Positions 1 through 8,657 of a stretch of DNA of 64,000 nucleotides are shown here, piece by piece. How positions within the stretch are numbered: position 1 is the first letter of the stretch; each line of letters opens with the position of its first letter. Position numbers and translations under genes: made by a program. The notes beneath the pieces were generated by a model. It was not told where the DNA came from and did no database searches. It worked only from the letters and a program-made list of their open reading frames with translations. The DNA comes from Lactobacillus sp. (GTDB lineage Bacteria; Bacillota; Bacilli; Lactobacillales; Lactobacillaceae). The stretch covers positions 15,715 through 79,714 of the forward strand of contig NZ_JAAVAU010000010.1 of assembly GCF_014803895.1 (NCBI RefSeq), given 5' to 3'.

Positions 1-1
1 T

Positions 2-529
2 TGGAGCGAAAAATTAAAAGGTCTTGATGATGCTGAAGGCTATAAAATAACGGCACTTAAAGATACAACTATTTATTATGATATGAGTTATGACTGGTAT
101 GAAACCGGAGTATTTCATGGAGAAATTAATTTTCCTAAAGGTAGTTCAATCTATCTTACTCATTTCACAAAATATAAACAATGGCTTGAAAACATGGAAA
201 TCGATGAAGGTGGGGATGATGAAGGGACTAGTATAGATATTCGTGATGTTTCTTTAAGCAAATGGATTCCACCAGAGGACTATACCAACAATTTAGATGA
301 TGGTGGCTTAGATGCTTTGGTTCCTCAAACAGGCGAATATAAAGAACAAAAAGCCAATGGAATTAATGGAGGTATGTATAGTTTATTAGGCACCGAACGA
401 GAATTAACTAAACGTGGACTCTTTAAAAAAGTAACTTATGATACAGATATCACAAAAGTACTACATGAAAGTGATACTGACTATAAAAAAGATTTAGATG
501 CAGTTCAAAACTATTATCTCTATCATTAG
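2..529 (+). CDS. C-terminal part of an unidentified protein (5' end outside window)
   Basis: The frame is open from the window edge to a TAG near 529, so this is the 3' part of a longer gene. An internal ATG at 83 has no ribosome site and is probably not the start. The visible 175 residues are acidic and rich in Tyr, Asp and Gly, with no membrane segment and no motif I recognise. The next gene encodes a SLAP-domain exported protein and a strong hairpin terminator follows, so it is probably another cell-surface protein. That is inference from neighbours only. Confidence 0.6.
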   Translation, partial: WSEKLKGLDDAEGYKITALKDTTIYYDMSYDWYETGVFHGEINFPKGSSIYLTHFTKYKQWLENMEIDEGGDDEGTSIDIRDVSLSKWIPPEDYTNNLDDGGLDALVPQTGEYKEQKANGINGGMYSLLGTERELTKRGLFKKVTYDTDITKVLHESDTDYKKDLDAVQNYYLYH

Positions 530-554
530 TTAAGTATCTAAGAAAATAATACTC

Positions 555-600
555 TATCATAAAAAGCTAACTCAAACTAATGAGTTGGCTTTTTATGATA
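555..600 (+). terminator. Bidirectional intrinsic terminator
   Basis: A long inverted repeat pairs TATCATAAAAAGC and TAACTCA with TGAGTTG and GCTTTTTATGATA around a 6-nt loop. U-runs appear in both orientations. It follows the stop codon of the first gene. Confidence 0.8.
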
Positions 601-630
601 ACAATTTTATATAAATTGACTTAAATAACT

Positions 631-709
631 GATGTATTATTTTACTTTGGCAGATTTTGAGACAAATGTTATTTTTAAGGGTAAAGTTATGCCTGTTAAA
701 AATAATATT
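631..709 (+). repeat. Upstream repeat copy A, shared with 2067-2146
   Basis: These roughly 80 bases just upstream of the SLAP gene match the region upstream of the lipoprotein gene at 2189. Shared blocks include atgtatt, tttggca, attttgaga/attttaaga, gttattt and an exact tgttaaaaataatatt. It lies in the promoter or 5' leader and may be a common operator or leader element. Its function is unknown. Confidence 0.5.
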
Positions 710-726
710 TAATTAAGGGAGTATAT

Positions 727-1857
727 ATGAAAATTAAAAAGTTTGTTTTTGCTAGTGCCACTGCTTTAACTTTAATTTCAGCAGGTGTTACATTAGTCTC
801 AACTCAAGATACAACTTCAATAGTTCAAGCTGCAACTACTAAAAAGAAAGTAATGCACAACACTTACTACTATAAAAAAGATGGTAAGACTATCGTTAAG
901 AGCGCAAATGGTAAGAAAAAGATGGCAAAATCTTACCAATCTGTCAAAGTAAGTAAGAAAGTTACCATTAACGGTTCTAAGTTTTACAAGATTTCAGGTA
1001 AAAATGAATACATTAAAGTTGGATCTATTGATGGTACTAAGCGTACACTAACTCATAATGCTTACGTTTACACTTCAAAGGGTAAGAAAAAAGCTGCCTC
1101 TAGTATTAAGAAAGGTAAAGCAGTAACTACTTATGGCAGTGCTTATACTATTAATGGGAAGTTAATGTATAGAATTGCGCCAGGTGAGTATATAGTTGTT
1201 GGCAATTTTAAGAAACAAAGCGCTACTAAAACCGATAATAAAACTAATACTAAAACCAGTATAAATACTAATAATACATCTGATGCTATGACAAAAAAAT
1301 ATCAAAGTTGGATTGATAATGCTCATAAAGGCGCATTAGTAGCTATTCGTGATACCAAAGAATATAATGACGACGATACTACCACTTCTATAGCTAAAGG
1401 AGATTTCTATATTCTACCTGATCCTACTGATAATGATGGTATTTATTCTGAATATCATAGTTATGCAGACGTATATAAAGATAAGGATGGTAAATATTAT
1501 ATAGAAGTTATAGGACCTGATGGTTCAGGTATGATTCCTGCTGCTGATTTCACTTTCAGTACCTCCTACAACACTTATAAAGAATCTTCAGAATATAAGA
1601 ATTTAGTAAACAAATATGTTTACGATGATAACTATAGAGGGGCTAAAGTAACTTTAAGCAGTCCAGTGAAATCAGATGACGGAAAGATATCATATAGTGC
1701 AGGTGATACAATCGAAATCGAAGATCCTGACATAACTTTTAATAGTTACGGTAATTATAGCATTTATACTTTTGTGCCAGAAGATTCTGCTTCTATCCAT
1801 ATTCCAATTAGTAGTATTGCTTCCTATACTCCATTTTCTGATTATGAAGATGAGTAG
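727..1857 (+). CDS. Exported SLAP-domain surface protein
   Basis: 376 residues. The N-terminus is a typical Sec signal peptide (Lys-rich start, hydrophobic core to about residue 28, probable cleavage after VQAA near residue 36). Residues about 38-165 hold two Lys/Tyr-rich repeats of the SLAP type (PF03217; motifs MHNTYYY and THNAYVY), which in lactobacilli attach proteins non-covalently to wall polymers. A Thr/Asn-rich linker (about 168-190) leads to an acidic C-terminal region (about 195-376) that I do not recognise. GGGAG at 716-720 precedes the ATG. A terminator follows at 1927. The effector function of the C-terminal part is unknown. Confidence 0.85.
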   Translation: MKIKKFVFASATALTLISAGVTLVSTQDTTSIVQAATTKKKVMHNTYYYKKDGKTIVKSANGKKKMAKSYQSVKVSKKVTINGSKFYKISGKNEYIKVGSIDGTKRTLTHNAYVYTSKGKKKAASSIKKGKAVTTYGSAYTINGKLMYRIAPGEYIVVGNFKKQSATKTDNKTNTKTSINTNNTSDAMTKKYQSWIDNAHKGALVAIRDTKEYNDDDTTTSIAKGDFYILPDPTDNDGIYSEYHSYADVYKDKDGKYYIEVIGPDGSGMIPAADFTFSTSYNTYKESSEYKNLVNKYVYDDNYRGAKVTLSSPVKSDDGKISYSAGDTIEIEDPDITFNSYGNYSIYTFVPEDSASIHIPISSIASYTPFSDYEDE

Positions 1858-1926
1858 TATGAAAAATGGTTATCTTTTAAAGATTCTAAAGTAAGAAGTG
1901 TACTATTAATATCACCAAATTCTAAT

Positions 1927-1975
1927 AAAAAAGATAGAAGCTGAGTAGAACAATACTTGGCTTTTATCTTTTTTA
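1927..1975 (+). terminator. Intrinsic terminator after the SLAP gene
   Basis: An imperfect inverted repeat pairs AAAAAGATAGAAGC with GCTTTTATCTTTTT, with additional inner pairing AGTA/TACT, and ends in a T-rich tail. Confidence 0.7.
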
Positions 1976-2066
1976 TATTATTTATACTAATAGTGAAATC
2001 TAAGATAAATCTTATGCCCCATAATATATCAATTACATTTGATTTAAATAAACTAATTTTTATAAC

Positions 2067-2146
2067 GAATGTATTGTTTCAATTTGGCAAATTTTAAGAC
2101 TAACGTTATTTGTAGTAATAAAGTAATAGATGTTAAAAATAATATT
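2067..2146 (+). repeat. Upstream repeat copy B, shared with 631-709
   Basis: This is the second copy of the upstream element, ahead of the lipoprotein gene. A TTGATT/TATAAC promoter-like pair precedes it (about 2039-2066), so it probably lies in the 5' leader. It also overlaps the apparent upstream extension of the reading frame, which argues that the frame from 2069 is not the real start. Confidence 0.5.
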
Positions 2147-2188
2147 ATCTATCGAACAAAAATGAATAAAAAACAAAGGATTAATAAA

Positions 2189-2965
2189 ATGTCTAAAAAA
2201 TTAATTTTATTTAGTGGTTTAGTACTATTAAGTCTAGGAGCTACAGCTTGTCAAAATAAAAATCAAGTAAGTCCTAGTCGTTCTTCTCAAACATCTACTA
2301 GTACGTCAGAAAAACAATCATCTCTAACTAAAGAAAGTAGTTCTTCCACATCAGAAGAAAATAGTTCTTCAACAGCAACTGAAGATGAACAATCATCATC
2401 TCAAGAAGTAACAACTTCTACAAATCAAAATTCTACTTCAAGTAGTCAATCAAGTTCTTCAAATGAATCTTCAACTTCAACTAAAAATGATCAATCTCAA
2501 GATACTAGTAAAGAATCAAAAACTAATCTTCCAGGTGATGAAGGACTTTTCCAAATTCCAAGTGAATACCAAGGAACTTGGTATGGATATGATAGTGAAG
2601 GAAAGAAAGAAGAAATTACTTTTGAGGGCTCAAAAATCATTACAGAGTACGGTTCTACAGAATTACATAAAGTAAATATTGATAAGTTACCAACTATTCC
2701 AAGTGAAAAACAAGTAGTTGCTGCTAAAGACTATGGTCGTGCACTATTTATAAATAGTAATGGTATTAAATATATCAATGTTAGAGGTTATTTCCAAGGT
2801 GCAGGAGACGGTAGTTATTACGGCTATCATACTGAAAAAGGACAACCAGTAATTATTGGTGCATACGGTGCTGGTCTTTATACAAGTAGTGTATATTGGA
2901 AATCACCAGAGTTGGCTAAACAATATAAAGATGAAAAGTTTGCTGATTTAAATTATCAAAATTAA
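2189..2965 (+). CDS. Lipoprotein with Ser/Thr-rich stalk
   Basis: 258 residues from ATG 2189, which has AAAGGA at 2175-2180. The frame is open further upstream, but that part overlaps a leader repeat and is not signal-like. The start gives a short lipoprotein signal with lipobox LGATAC and lipidated Cys about residue 21. A very Ser/Thr/Gln/Glu-rich stalk follows to about residue 115, then a C-terminal domain starting IPSEYQGTWYGYD. The next gene carries a related domain (IPKAYRGTWYSYD), so the pair probably arose from one family. It is expected to sit on the outer face of the membrane. No enzymatic motif is visible. Confidence 0.75.
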   Translation: MSKKLILFSGLVLLSLGATACQNKNQVSPSRSSQTSTSTSEKQSSLTKESSSSTSEENSSSTATEDEQSSSQEVTTSTNQNSTSSSQSSSSNESSTSTKNDQSQDTSKESKTNLPGDEGLFQIPSEYQGTWYGYDSEGKKEEITFEGSKIITEYGSTELHKVNIDKLPTIPSEKQVVAAKDYGRALFINSNGIKYINVRGYFQGAGDGSYYGYHTEKGQPVIIGAYGAGLYTSSVYWKSPELAKQYKDEKFADLNYQN

Positions 2966-2995
2966 TTTGGTGATTCTATATTAAAAGGTAAATAA

Positions 2996-3547
2996 TTGAA
3001 GAAGATAAGAATGAATAAATTAACAAAGAAAATTATATTATTTTTAAATGTGTTCAGTGTGGTATTCTTATTTTTAGGGATGCACAGTAATCATCAAGTG
3101 GAAGCTGCAGCTTATGGTAGAGGAGCAAAATTTACTATTCCTAAAGCTTACCGTGGTACTTGGTACAGTTATGATAGTGGTCTAGGGAGGACAGTAAAAA
3201 TGACAACCCATACTTTTAATGGGCAAACAGTCTATAAAATTTCTTCTATGAAAGCAAGAAATAAAGCCAGTTACTATGCTCAAACTCATAGCGGTAAGAA
3301 AAAGAATAAGATGATGAATAGCGTAGGTAATTTAATGGGCGCTCAGTATGTAAAAATTAATGGTAAAAAATATATCTTTTTTATTCCATGGCTTGCTAAT
3401 ATTGGAGATGGGTGCTTTAGATCTGGTATCAAAAAGATTAATGGTCACAAATATCGGGTATTAACTTACACTATTACTTTTGCTGGTTGGAAGGTACATG
3501 GTACTTATTACCCTAGTAAGAGTTTGGCCAAACAAATGAAAAAATAA
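2996..3547 (+). CDS. Small exported protein with IPxxYxGTWYxYD domain
   Basis: 183 residues with a TTG start (AAAAGG at 2983-2988, 7-nt spacing); ATG 3011 in the same frame is the alternative. The signal peptide has a hydrophobic core at about 12-30 and probable cleavage near VEAAA (about residue 38). The mature part is basic and shares its opening motif with the lipoprotein just upstream, from which it is separated by 30 bp, so the two are probably cotranscribed. The mature part lacks a sorting motif, so it is probably secreted or held by charge. Function not recognised. Confidence 0.7.
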   Translation: MKKIRMNKLTKKIILFLNVFSVVFLFLGMHSNHQVEAAAYGRGAKFTIPKAYRGTWYSYDSGLGRTVKMTTHTFNGQTVYKISSMKARNKASYYAQTHSGKKKNKMMNSVGNLMGAQYVKINGKKYIFFIPWLANIGDGCFRSGIKKINGHKYRVLTYTITFAGWKVHGTYYPSKSLAKQMKK

Positions 3548-3548
3548 G

Positions 3549-3590
3549 AAAAAAATCGCTAGAATAGTTAAAAGTTCTAGCGATTTTTTC
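3549..3590 (+). terminator. Intrinsic terminator
   Basis: A perfect stem AAATCGCTAGAA/TTCTAGCGATTT with an 11-nt loop and a T-run, directly after the stop codon at 3547. Confidence 0.9.
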
Positions 3591-3682
3591 TATATAGTGC
3601 TTTTGGTGCTTTCATTAGTATTATTACCTGTAAAGTAATATAATATATTACACTAATAAATTAACTTTAATTAGAGGGATTT

Positions 3683-4549
3683 ATGAATAAGACTATTGGA
3701 GAAATTTTAAAAGGCATTAGAAAAGAAGCGGGATTATCCCAATCTGAAATGTGTGAAGGAGTACTATCTGTTTCTGCATATTCAAAAATCGAACGAGGTA
3801 TCCATAAAATAGATATCGATACACTATATGAAATTCTAGGTAGAAATTCTTCAATAATAGATGTTAAAACCTTTTTATATGAACTATTGTTTAATAGTAA
3901 TGGAGAAGAAGGGCAATTATATCTTGAAATTAATCTAGCTTTTCTTTCAAAAAATTTAAAAGCGTTAAAGGAACTTACGAACGAAATTAAGAATAATTTT
4001 ACAAATAAGCAGTTATTGAATACTGCAAATCTTGCTCTTCTTTCATTACAACAAGTTGATATTGATAAAGTAAGTAATAATATGAAGTCATATATTAATA
4101 AGCAAATTATGACTTTGCGTTCAATTGAAGTATGGAATTTGAGTAGTTTGAATCAATTAAGAATGCTTTTACCGTTTTTAGAAAGTAATGAAAGTAATTT
4201 TTATTTAGTAAAAATATGGAAAAATTACCAAAAGGGACAAAAAAGATCCCTTACTTTTTTAGAGGTATATGTTGAAGCGTTGCTTGTATACTGTGAGATA
4301 CTTTTAAAACGGCATTCGTCAAAGGATTCCTTCGCACAACCATTAAAATTAATTGATGATATACTTATGGAAGCAGATTTTGGCTCATTATTTGGATTTG
4401 GAATTAAGGCCAAGAAAATTAATGCTTTAATTAATCAAGATAGTCAAACTTATGAAAAAATATCCCAAGCAGAGAAATTAATCGGTTTAATTCTTGCAAA
4501 TGAATCAGATAAAATTGAAGATAACCCTTATTTTGGATATATAAAATAA
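3683..4549 (+). CDS. Rgg-like transcriptional regulator, first of a tandem pair
   Basis: 288 residues. Residues 5-55 form an XRE-type helix-turn-helix (GLSQSEMCEGVLSVSAYSKIERG). The rest is an all-helical region of the length seen in Rgg/GadR/MutR regulators, which commonly bind short secreted peptides. GAGGG precedes the ATG. A second, clearly related regulator starts 4 bp after its stop. No short hydrophobic peptide gene was found beside it, so the signal is unknown. The family assignment rests on the HTH motif and length. Confidence 0.75.
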   Translation: MNKTIGEILKGIRKEAGLSQSEMCEGVLSVSAYSKIERGIHKIDIDTLYEILGRNSSIIDVKTFLYELLFNSNGEEGQLYLEINLAFLSKNLKALKELTNEIKNNFTNKQLLNTANLALLSLQQVDIDKVSNNMKSYINKQIMTLRSIEVWNLSSLNQLRMLLPFLESNESNFYLVKIWKNYQKGQKRSLTFLEVYVEALLVYCEILLKRHSSKDSFAQPLKLIDDILMEADFGSLFGFGIKAKKINALINQDSQTYEKISQAEKLIGLILANESDKIEDNPYFGYIK

Positions 4550-4553
4550 TAAA

Positions 4554-5381
4554 ATGAAAGCAAATCAAATTTTAAAAACTGCACGAGAAATCGCTGGTAT
4601 TTCTCAACAAGAAGTGTGTGAAGGAATTATAAGTGAATCATATTATTCAAAAATTGAGCGGGGAGTGCATCAGGTAGATGCTGATATATTTTTTAAAATA
4701 ATTAATAAAAATTATCTTCCCCTGAATATGCTTGATGTACTAAATGATGGAATATTAGACAGTAAGTATATGAATAATATTCAAAAAGATATCACTGTTG
4801 AAAATTTTAAGAACTTCTATAAACAATTAAAAGCACAGAAGATAAAAATTAGTGCTTCCCATTATCTGGCTACAATATTGTATCTATACATATATCATAA
4901 AGAAATAATACCTGATTTAGATAAGGAAGATACGCTTCTTTTACAACAAAAAAAGAAGAAAATTTTGAATAATCCGATAAATATTCATTCAATGAGACAA
5001 GCTGTAGCTTTCAGTGGCTTATTAAATGAAGAAGAATTTTTACAGGTAGTTAAAGCTAGTCGAAAGTATACAAGTAATAATTTAAATAAATACGTAATAG
5101 GTGTTTATTTGAATGTAGTAAACAGATTTGTATCTAACTTATACATTGGTCAATTTAAACTAAATTCTGCTATAAAAGATGAATTAAAAGAAATCCAGGC
5201 TTTTATCAAAACTTTACTTCCCAATGATTATTCATTAGCATATCAAAAAATATCTATAACTTTGGGAATTAATACGGTACTTCAGATTGAAGATGCAGAG
5301 AATAAGAATAAATTATTGCGAGAAGTCTTAACAATGTCCAAACCTAATCTATCTTGGATTAAAAATAAAAATACCAAATAA
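4554..5381 (+). CDS. Rgg-like transcriptional regulator, second of a tandem pair
   Basis: 275 residues. The N-terminal helix-turn-helix (GISQQEVCEGIISESYYSKIERG, about residues 13-36) matches the preceding gene closely, while the C-terminal helical region has diverged. The 4-bp gap and absence of a clear ribosome site of its own suggest translational coupling. The pair looks like a tandem duplication whose products could act together or on different peptide ligands. The rnpB promoter begins just after its stop. Confidence 0.72.
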   Translation: MKANQILKTAREIAGISQQEVCEGIISESYYSKIERGVHQVDADIFFKIINKNYLPLNMLDVLNDGILDSKYMNNIQKDITVENFKNFYKQLKAQKIKISASHYLATILYLYIYHKEIIPDLDKEDTLLLQQKKKKILNNPINIHSMRQAVAFSGLLNEEEFLQVVKASRKYTSNNLNKYVIGVYLNVVNRFVSNLYIGQFKLNSAIKDELKEIQAFIKTLLPNDYSLAYQKISITLGINTVLQIEDAENKNKLLREVLTMSKPNLSWIKNKNTK

Positions 5382-5392
5382 TAGAAATAGTT

Positions 5393-5423
5393 TTGAATAA
5401 ATCAAAAGAAGTTATGTTATAAT
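5393..5423 (+). promoter_or_regulatory. Probable rnpB promoter
   Basis: TTGAAT (5393-5398) and a perfect TATAAT (5418-5423) with a 19-bp spacer, about 7 bp before the RNase P RNA. Confidence 0.65.
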
Positions 5424-5427
5424 GGTA

Positions 5428-5806
5428 CTACAGGTTTTGAGCAATCGCGGTTAGCTTTATGCTAGCTGAGGAAAGTCCACGCCCACACGAGCTGCGATGC
5501 TCGTAGTGTTTGTACTCAGCCCAATAAGCTGGGGGATCGTAAGATCACGGCGGAAAAAGCGCTAAATCCATTTTGGACATGCGTGACTATCCTGAAAAGT
5601 GCCACAGTGACGTAGCAATAGGAGAAATCTTATTGGTGGAACGAGGTAAACCCTGCAAGTGGGCAACCCAAATTTGGTAGGGGCGTCTTGTCTATGGAAT
5701 TGAACTAAAGACAAGGTCATTTTATGAAGATAGATGGTTGCTGAAAACAAGATCAGCCAAGTCTTGTTGGAACAAAACGTGGCTTATAGAAACTTGTGTG
5801 GTAGGT
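5428..5806 (+). ncRNA. rnpB: RNase P RNA, bacterial class B
   Basis: This is the catalytic RNA that matures tRNA 5' ends. Hallmarks are the 5' core with GAGGAAAGTCC (about 5467-5477), the GTAGTGTTTGTAC segment, the universal AACCCAAATTTGGTAGGGG stretch (about 5665-5683) and the 3' core ending ACAAAACGTGGCTTATAGAA. The helix arrangement and neighbours are those of the Bacillus type. A T-tailed hairpin follows. The exact ends are estimated from pairing of CTAC near 5428 with GTAG near 5800. A reverse-strand open frame across this RNA is not a gene. Confidence 0.95.
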
Positions 5807-5830
5807 TGAGCATTGTCTCAACCTTTTTTT
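5803..5830 (+). terminator. rnpB terminator
   Basis: Stem AGGTTGAG/CTCAACCT with a 6-nt loop, followed by seven T. Confidence 0.85.
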
Positions 5831-5853
5831 ATGGAGTAAAAGGTTTTTAAATT

Positions 5854-6978
5854 ATGGAAAAATATCGTTTATATGCTACTATGGGCGCAGGCTTTGAAAG
5901 TGTTGTAGCCAAGGAATTACAAAATTTAGGATATGAAACTCAAACAGAAAATGGTCGTGTTTTCTTTGAAGGTACACAAGAAGATATTGTTAAAACGAAT
6001 CTTTGGTTACGTAGTGCCGATCGAGTAAAAATTTTACTAAAAGAATTCAAGGCGACTGATTTTGATACTCTCTATAATGAAACTTACGCTTACGATTGGG
6101 CACTTCTTTTGCCAGTAGATGCCCGTTTTCCTGTAAAAGGACGTAGTGTACGTAGTAAATTACATTCAGAACCAGATGTTCAATCAATCGTTAAAAAGGC
6201 TATCGTTGATAAAATGACTGATCAGTATCGTCGTCGTGGCTTTTTGCCAGAAAGTGGATCAGAATATCCACTAGATGTGCATATTTATAAAGATATGGTT
6301 CGTCTAAGTTTAGATACCACAGGTCAAAGTTTATTTAAACGTGGTTATCGTGTAGAACATGGTGGAGCACCTCTTAAGGAAAACTTTGCAGCAGGTTTAA
6401 TTGAATTAACCCCATTTGATGGAAGCCATCCCTTCATCGACCCAATGACAGGTTCAGGGACAATAGCAATTGAAGCAGCTTTAATTGCTAAACATGTAGC
6501 TCCTGGAATGTGGCGTAGATTTGCTTTTGATGACTTTGATTGGTTTGATAAAAAGCTCCACCCAGAGATGATCGAAAAAGCTAAGAGTGAAATTATTACT
6601 GATCATGCACCAATCTGGGCAAGTGATATTGACCAATCTATTTTAGAAATTGCCAAGGTCAATGCTCATAATGCCGGCGTCTTACAAGATATTCGCTTTA
6701 AACAAGTAGCTGTAAAAGATTTTACAACTGATTTAGAAAATGGGGTAATTGTTGCTAATCCACCATATGGTAAACGTTTAAAGGATCGACAAGCTGCCGA
6801 AAAGATTTATGAAGAAATGGGACAAACTTTGCGCCCACTTACTAGCTTTAGTCAGTACTATTTAACTTCCGATTCTCAATTTGAAAAGTACTTTGGTGAA
6901 AAAGCCACTAAAAAACGTAAGTTCTTCAATGGTAACTTACGAACTGACTACTACCAATACTGGGCTAATCAAAAATAA
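5854..6978 (+). CDS. THUMP-domain class I RNA methyltransferase (YpsC/RlmL type)
   Basis: 374 residues. An N-terminal ferredoxin-like/THUMP region (about 1-160) precedes a Rossmann methyltransferase domain. SAM-binding motif I is DPMTGSGT (D196) and the catalytic-type NPPYG is at 302-306. This family makes N2-methylguanosine in 23S rRNA; E. coli RlmL is a larger fusion, while Firmicute proteins are this size. Position directly after rnpB is common in Firmicutes and supports the call. The exact target base cannot be read from sequence. Confidence 0.88.
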   Translation: MEKYRLYATMGAGFESVVAKELQNLGYETQTENGRVFFEGTQEDIVKTNLWLRSADRVKILLKEFKATDFDTLYNETYAYDWALLLPVDARFPVKGRSVRSKLHSEPDVQSIVKKAIVDKMTDQYRRRGFLPESGSEYPLDVHIYKDMVRLSLDTTGQSLFKRGYRVEHGGAPLKENFAAGLIELTPFDGSHPFIDPMTGSGTIAIEAALIAKHVAPGMWRRFAFDDFDWFDKKLHPEMIEKAKSEIITDHAPIWASDIDQSILEIAKVNAHNAGVLQDIRFKQVAVKDFTTDLENGVIVANPPYGKRLKDRQAAEKIYEEMGQTLRPLTSFSQYYLTSDSQFEKYFGEKATKKRKFFNGNLRTDYYQYWANQK

Positions 6979-6999
6979 TAGGTAGTTAATGGAGGAAAT

Positions 7000-7455
7000 A
7001 TGGAAAGTTGGCTATTCTTAGGGCTAGTTTTGGTTGTTGCTTTAATAGGAAAGAATATGTCTCTAATTATTGCAACCCTAGTAGTAATGGGATTAAAACT
7101 ACTGCCTTTTACTACAAAGTGGTTACCAATCATTCAGGCCAAAGGAATTAATTGGGGTGTAACAGTTATCTCAGTAGCAATTTTGATTCCTATTGCTACA
7201 GGTCAAATTGGTTTTAAAGATTTGTGGCATACATTTAAAACCCCAGCAGGTTGGATTGCGATTGCTGCGGGAATTGCGGTAGCAATTTTATCCCGCTATG
7301 GTGTAAACCAGTTAGCAGCAGTCCCTCAAGTTACGGTAGCATTAGTTTTAGGAACAATTATTGGGGTAGTGGCCTTTAAAGGTGTCGCAGCTGGTCCAGT
7401 AATTGCTAGTGGGATGACCTTTGTTATTGTAAGTTTATTTAATTTGCATTTTTAA
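7000..7455 (+). CDS. DUF441 family membrane protein
   Basis: 151 residues, almost entirely hydrophobic, with about four to five membrane segments and the small-residue-rich loops typical of DUF441 (UPF0756, YtwI-like) proteins. GGAGG precedes the ATG and the gene lies 21 bp after the methyltransferase, so it is probably cotranscribed. No biochemical role is known to me for the family. Confidence 0.8.
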   Translation: MESWLFLGLVLVVALIGKNMSLIIATLVVMGLKLLPFTTKWLPIIQAKGINWGVTVISVAILIPIATGQIGFKDLWHTFKTPAGWIAIAAGIAVAILSRYGVNQLAAVPQVTVALVLGTIIGVVAFKGVAAGPVIASGMTFVIVSLFNLHF

Positions 7456-7460
7456 AAAAC

Positions 7461-7490
7461 AAAAAGCAGCACATTAAGTGCTGCTTTTTT
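7461..7490 (+). terminator. Bidirectional intrinsic terminator
   Basis: Stem AAAAAGCAGCAC/GTGCTGCTTTTT with a short loop between convergent genes; T-runs on both strands. Confidence 0.88.
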
Positions 7491-7503
7491 ATATGGTAAC
7501 TAA

Positions 7504-8562
7504 CTACTTCCAAGTTCCCTGATGATATTGTTTTACAGCAAAGCTAGGGATACAAATAAAATGTAAGCTATATGCTTTACCTTTATTAGAAATACTAAAG
7601 GCAAAATAATCCCAATCCCCATCATGACTTGAACCTTGGGTATTAAAAATAGAAGCCGCATGTTGCCACTCTATATACTTACTGGGGTTGTTGCGCTCAC
7701 TTTCACTACTACCAGCATAACCAAAAATCATTTGCTTTAAGCTGAAATAAATATCTTTTTTTATCTGGGTAATAGTAAGGGTGTTTTTAGTAGATAGAAA
7801 TCCAGCCATATTTTCAACGTAATTATCTTCAATCAAGGGGCCAGAAAATCCATTTTTCTTACAAGCTTTAGTAATTCCAGCAACATAGTGACCTCGTTGA
7901 TCTGAAATACTCCAATTACCTTTAACATATTCACTAGCAATATCATTAGCTAAGGCTTGAGCGCTTGAACTATATTTCCAAGCGGGTAACCCAAGTTGAG
8001 TTCGAGCTTGATTAATTAATCTTAAAATATATTCAGAAAGCTCCCTTTTTTGTTCGCTAGTTAATTTGTTTAAATTTACTTTAGTTGTATCATCTTTTTT
8101 GCTTTCGGACAGATTTGCGATGCGTGAAAAGCTGTTATCATTCATCCCTTCAACACAAGATTTTTTAAAACTTTTAGAAGGATTACCTTTAAAAGCTGCC
8201 AGTAAAGCACTACGAGTATAGCCAGTAGGTAAGGTTAAACTAGACTTACGATAAACCTTCTTTGAGGTCGCTTTATTTAAGGTTACATTAGCTTTTAAAA
8301 CCCATGCTTTCTTTTTAGGAAGGTAGTAAGCAAGATAATATTTTTGACCAATTTTAATTTTTTTACTAGAACTGTAAGTAAATACTGTCTTAGCAGCCAC
8401 ATATTCACCAGTCTTTTTACCATTGGTAGTATACAAGGGAGTTTTTTGCTTAATAGTTAAAGTTTTGGTTGCTGCTTGGAGAGGGGTAGTTTTTTGAGAA
8501 AAAAGGCCTCCAGTTAAGAGCGCCGCACTAGTTAAGCTAGAAATAATCCATTTTTTGTTCAT
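7504..8562 (-). CDS. Exported SEC10/PgrA-type surface protein
   Basis: 352 residues from ATG at 8562, preceded by AAAAGGAAAA; an in-frame GTG at 8589 lacks a ribosome site. A Sec signal peptide (cleavage near LQA-ATK, about residue 31) is followed by an SH3/SLAP-like basic region (about 35-95). The C-terminal part resembles the SEC10/PgrA surface exclusion family: an NQARTQLGLPAWKYSS motif followed by a CAP-like fold with conserved HYVAG and QHAASIF segments. No LPxTG anchor is present. It is probably held to the wall by its basic N-terminal repeat. Its role is unproven. Confidence 0.75.
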   Translation of the reverse strand: MNKKWIISSLTSAALLTGGLFSQKTTPLQAATKTLTIKQKTPLYTTNGKKTGEYVAAKTVFTYSSSKKIKIGQKYYLAYYLPKKKAWVLKANVTLNKATSKKVYRKSSLTLPTGYTRSALLAAFKGNPSKSFKKSCVEGMNDNSFSRIANLSESKKDDTTKVNLNKLTSEQKRELSEYILRLINQARTQLGLPAWKYSSSAQALANDIASEYVKGNWSISDQRGHYVAGITKACKKNGFSGPLIEDNYVENMAGFLSTKNTLTITQIKKDIYFSLKQMIFGYAGSSESERNNPSKYIEWQHAASIFNTQGSSHDGDWDYFAFSISNKGKAYSLHFICIPSFAVKQYHQGTWK

Positions 8563-8620
8563 TGAATTTTCCTTTTCATATTCACACACGATGCTTATAA
8601 GTGTATTTTAACAAATTAAA

Positions 8621-8645
8621 AATAAAAAGGACCTCACAAGGTCCT
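8621..8645 (-). terminator. Terminator of the reverse-strand DegV gene
   Basis: Stem AGGACCT/AGGTCCT with a 4-nt loop; on the reverse strand it is followed by TTTTTATTTTT. Confidence 0.75.
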
Positions 8646-8657
8646 ATAATTTAATCA

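Noticed and set aside
2069..2188. Upstream extension of the lipoprotein frame
   Set aside because: It overlaps the leader repeat, has no ribosome site and would place the lipoprotein signal 40 residues inside the protein.
5562..5750. Reverse-strand open frame of 62 codons
   Set aside because: It lies entirely within RNase P RNA and has no ribosome site.
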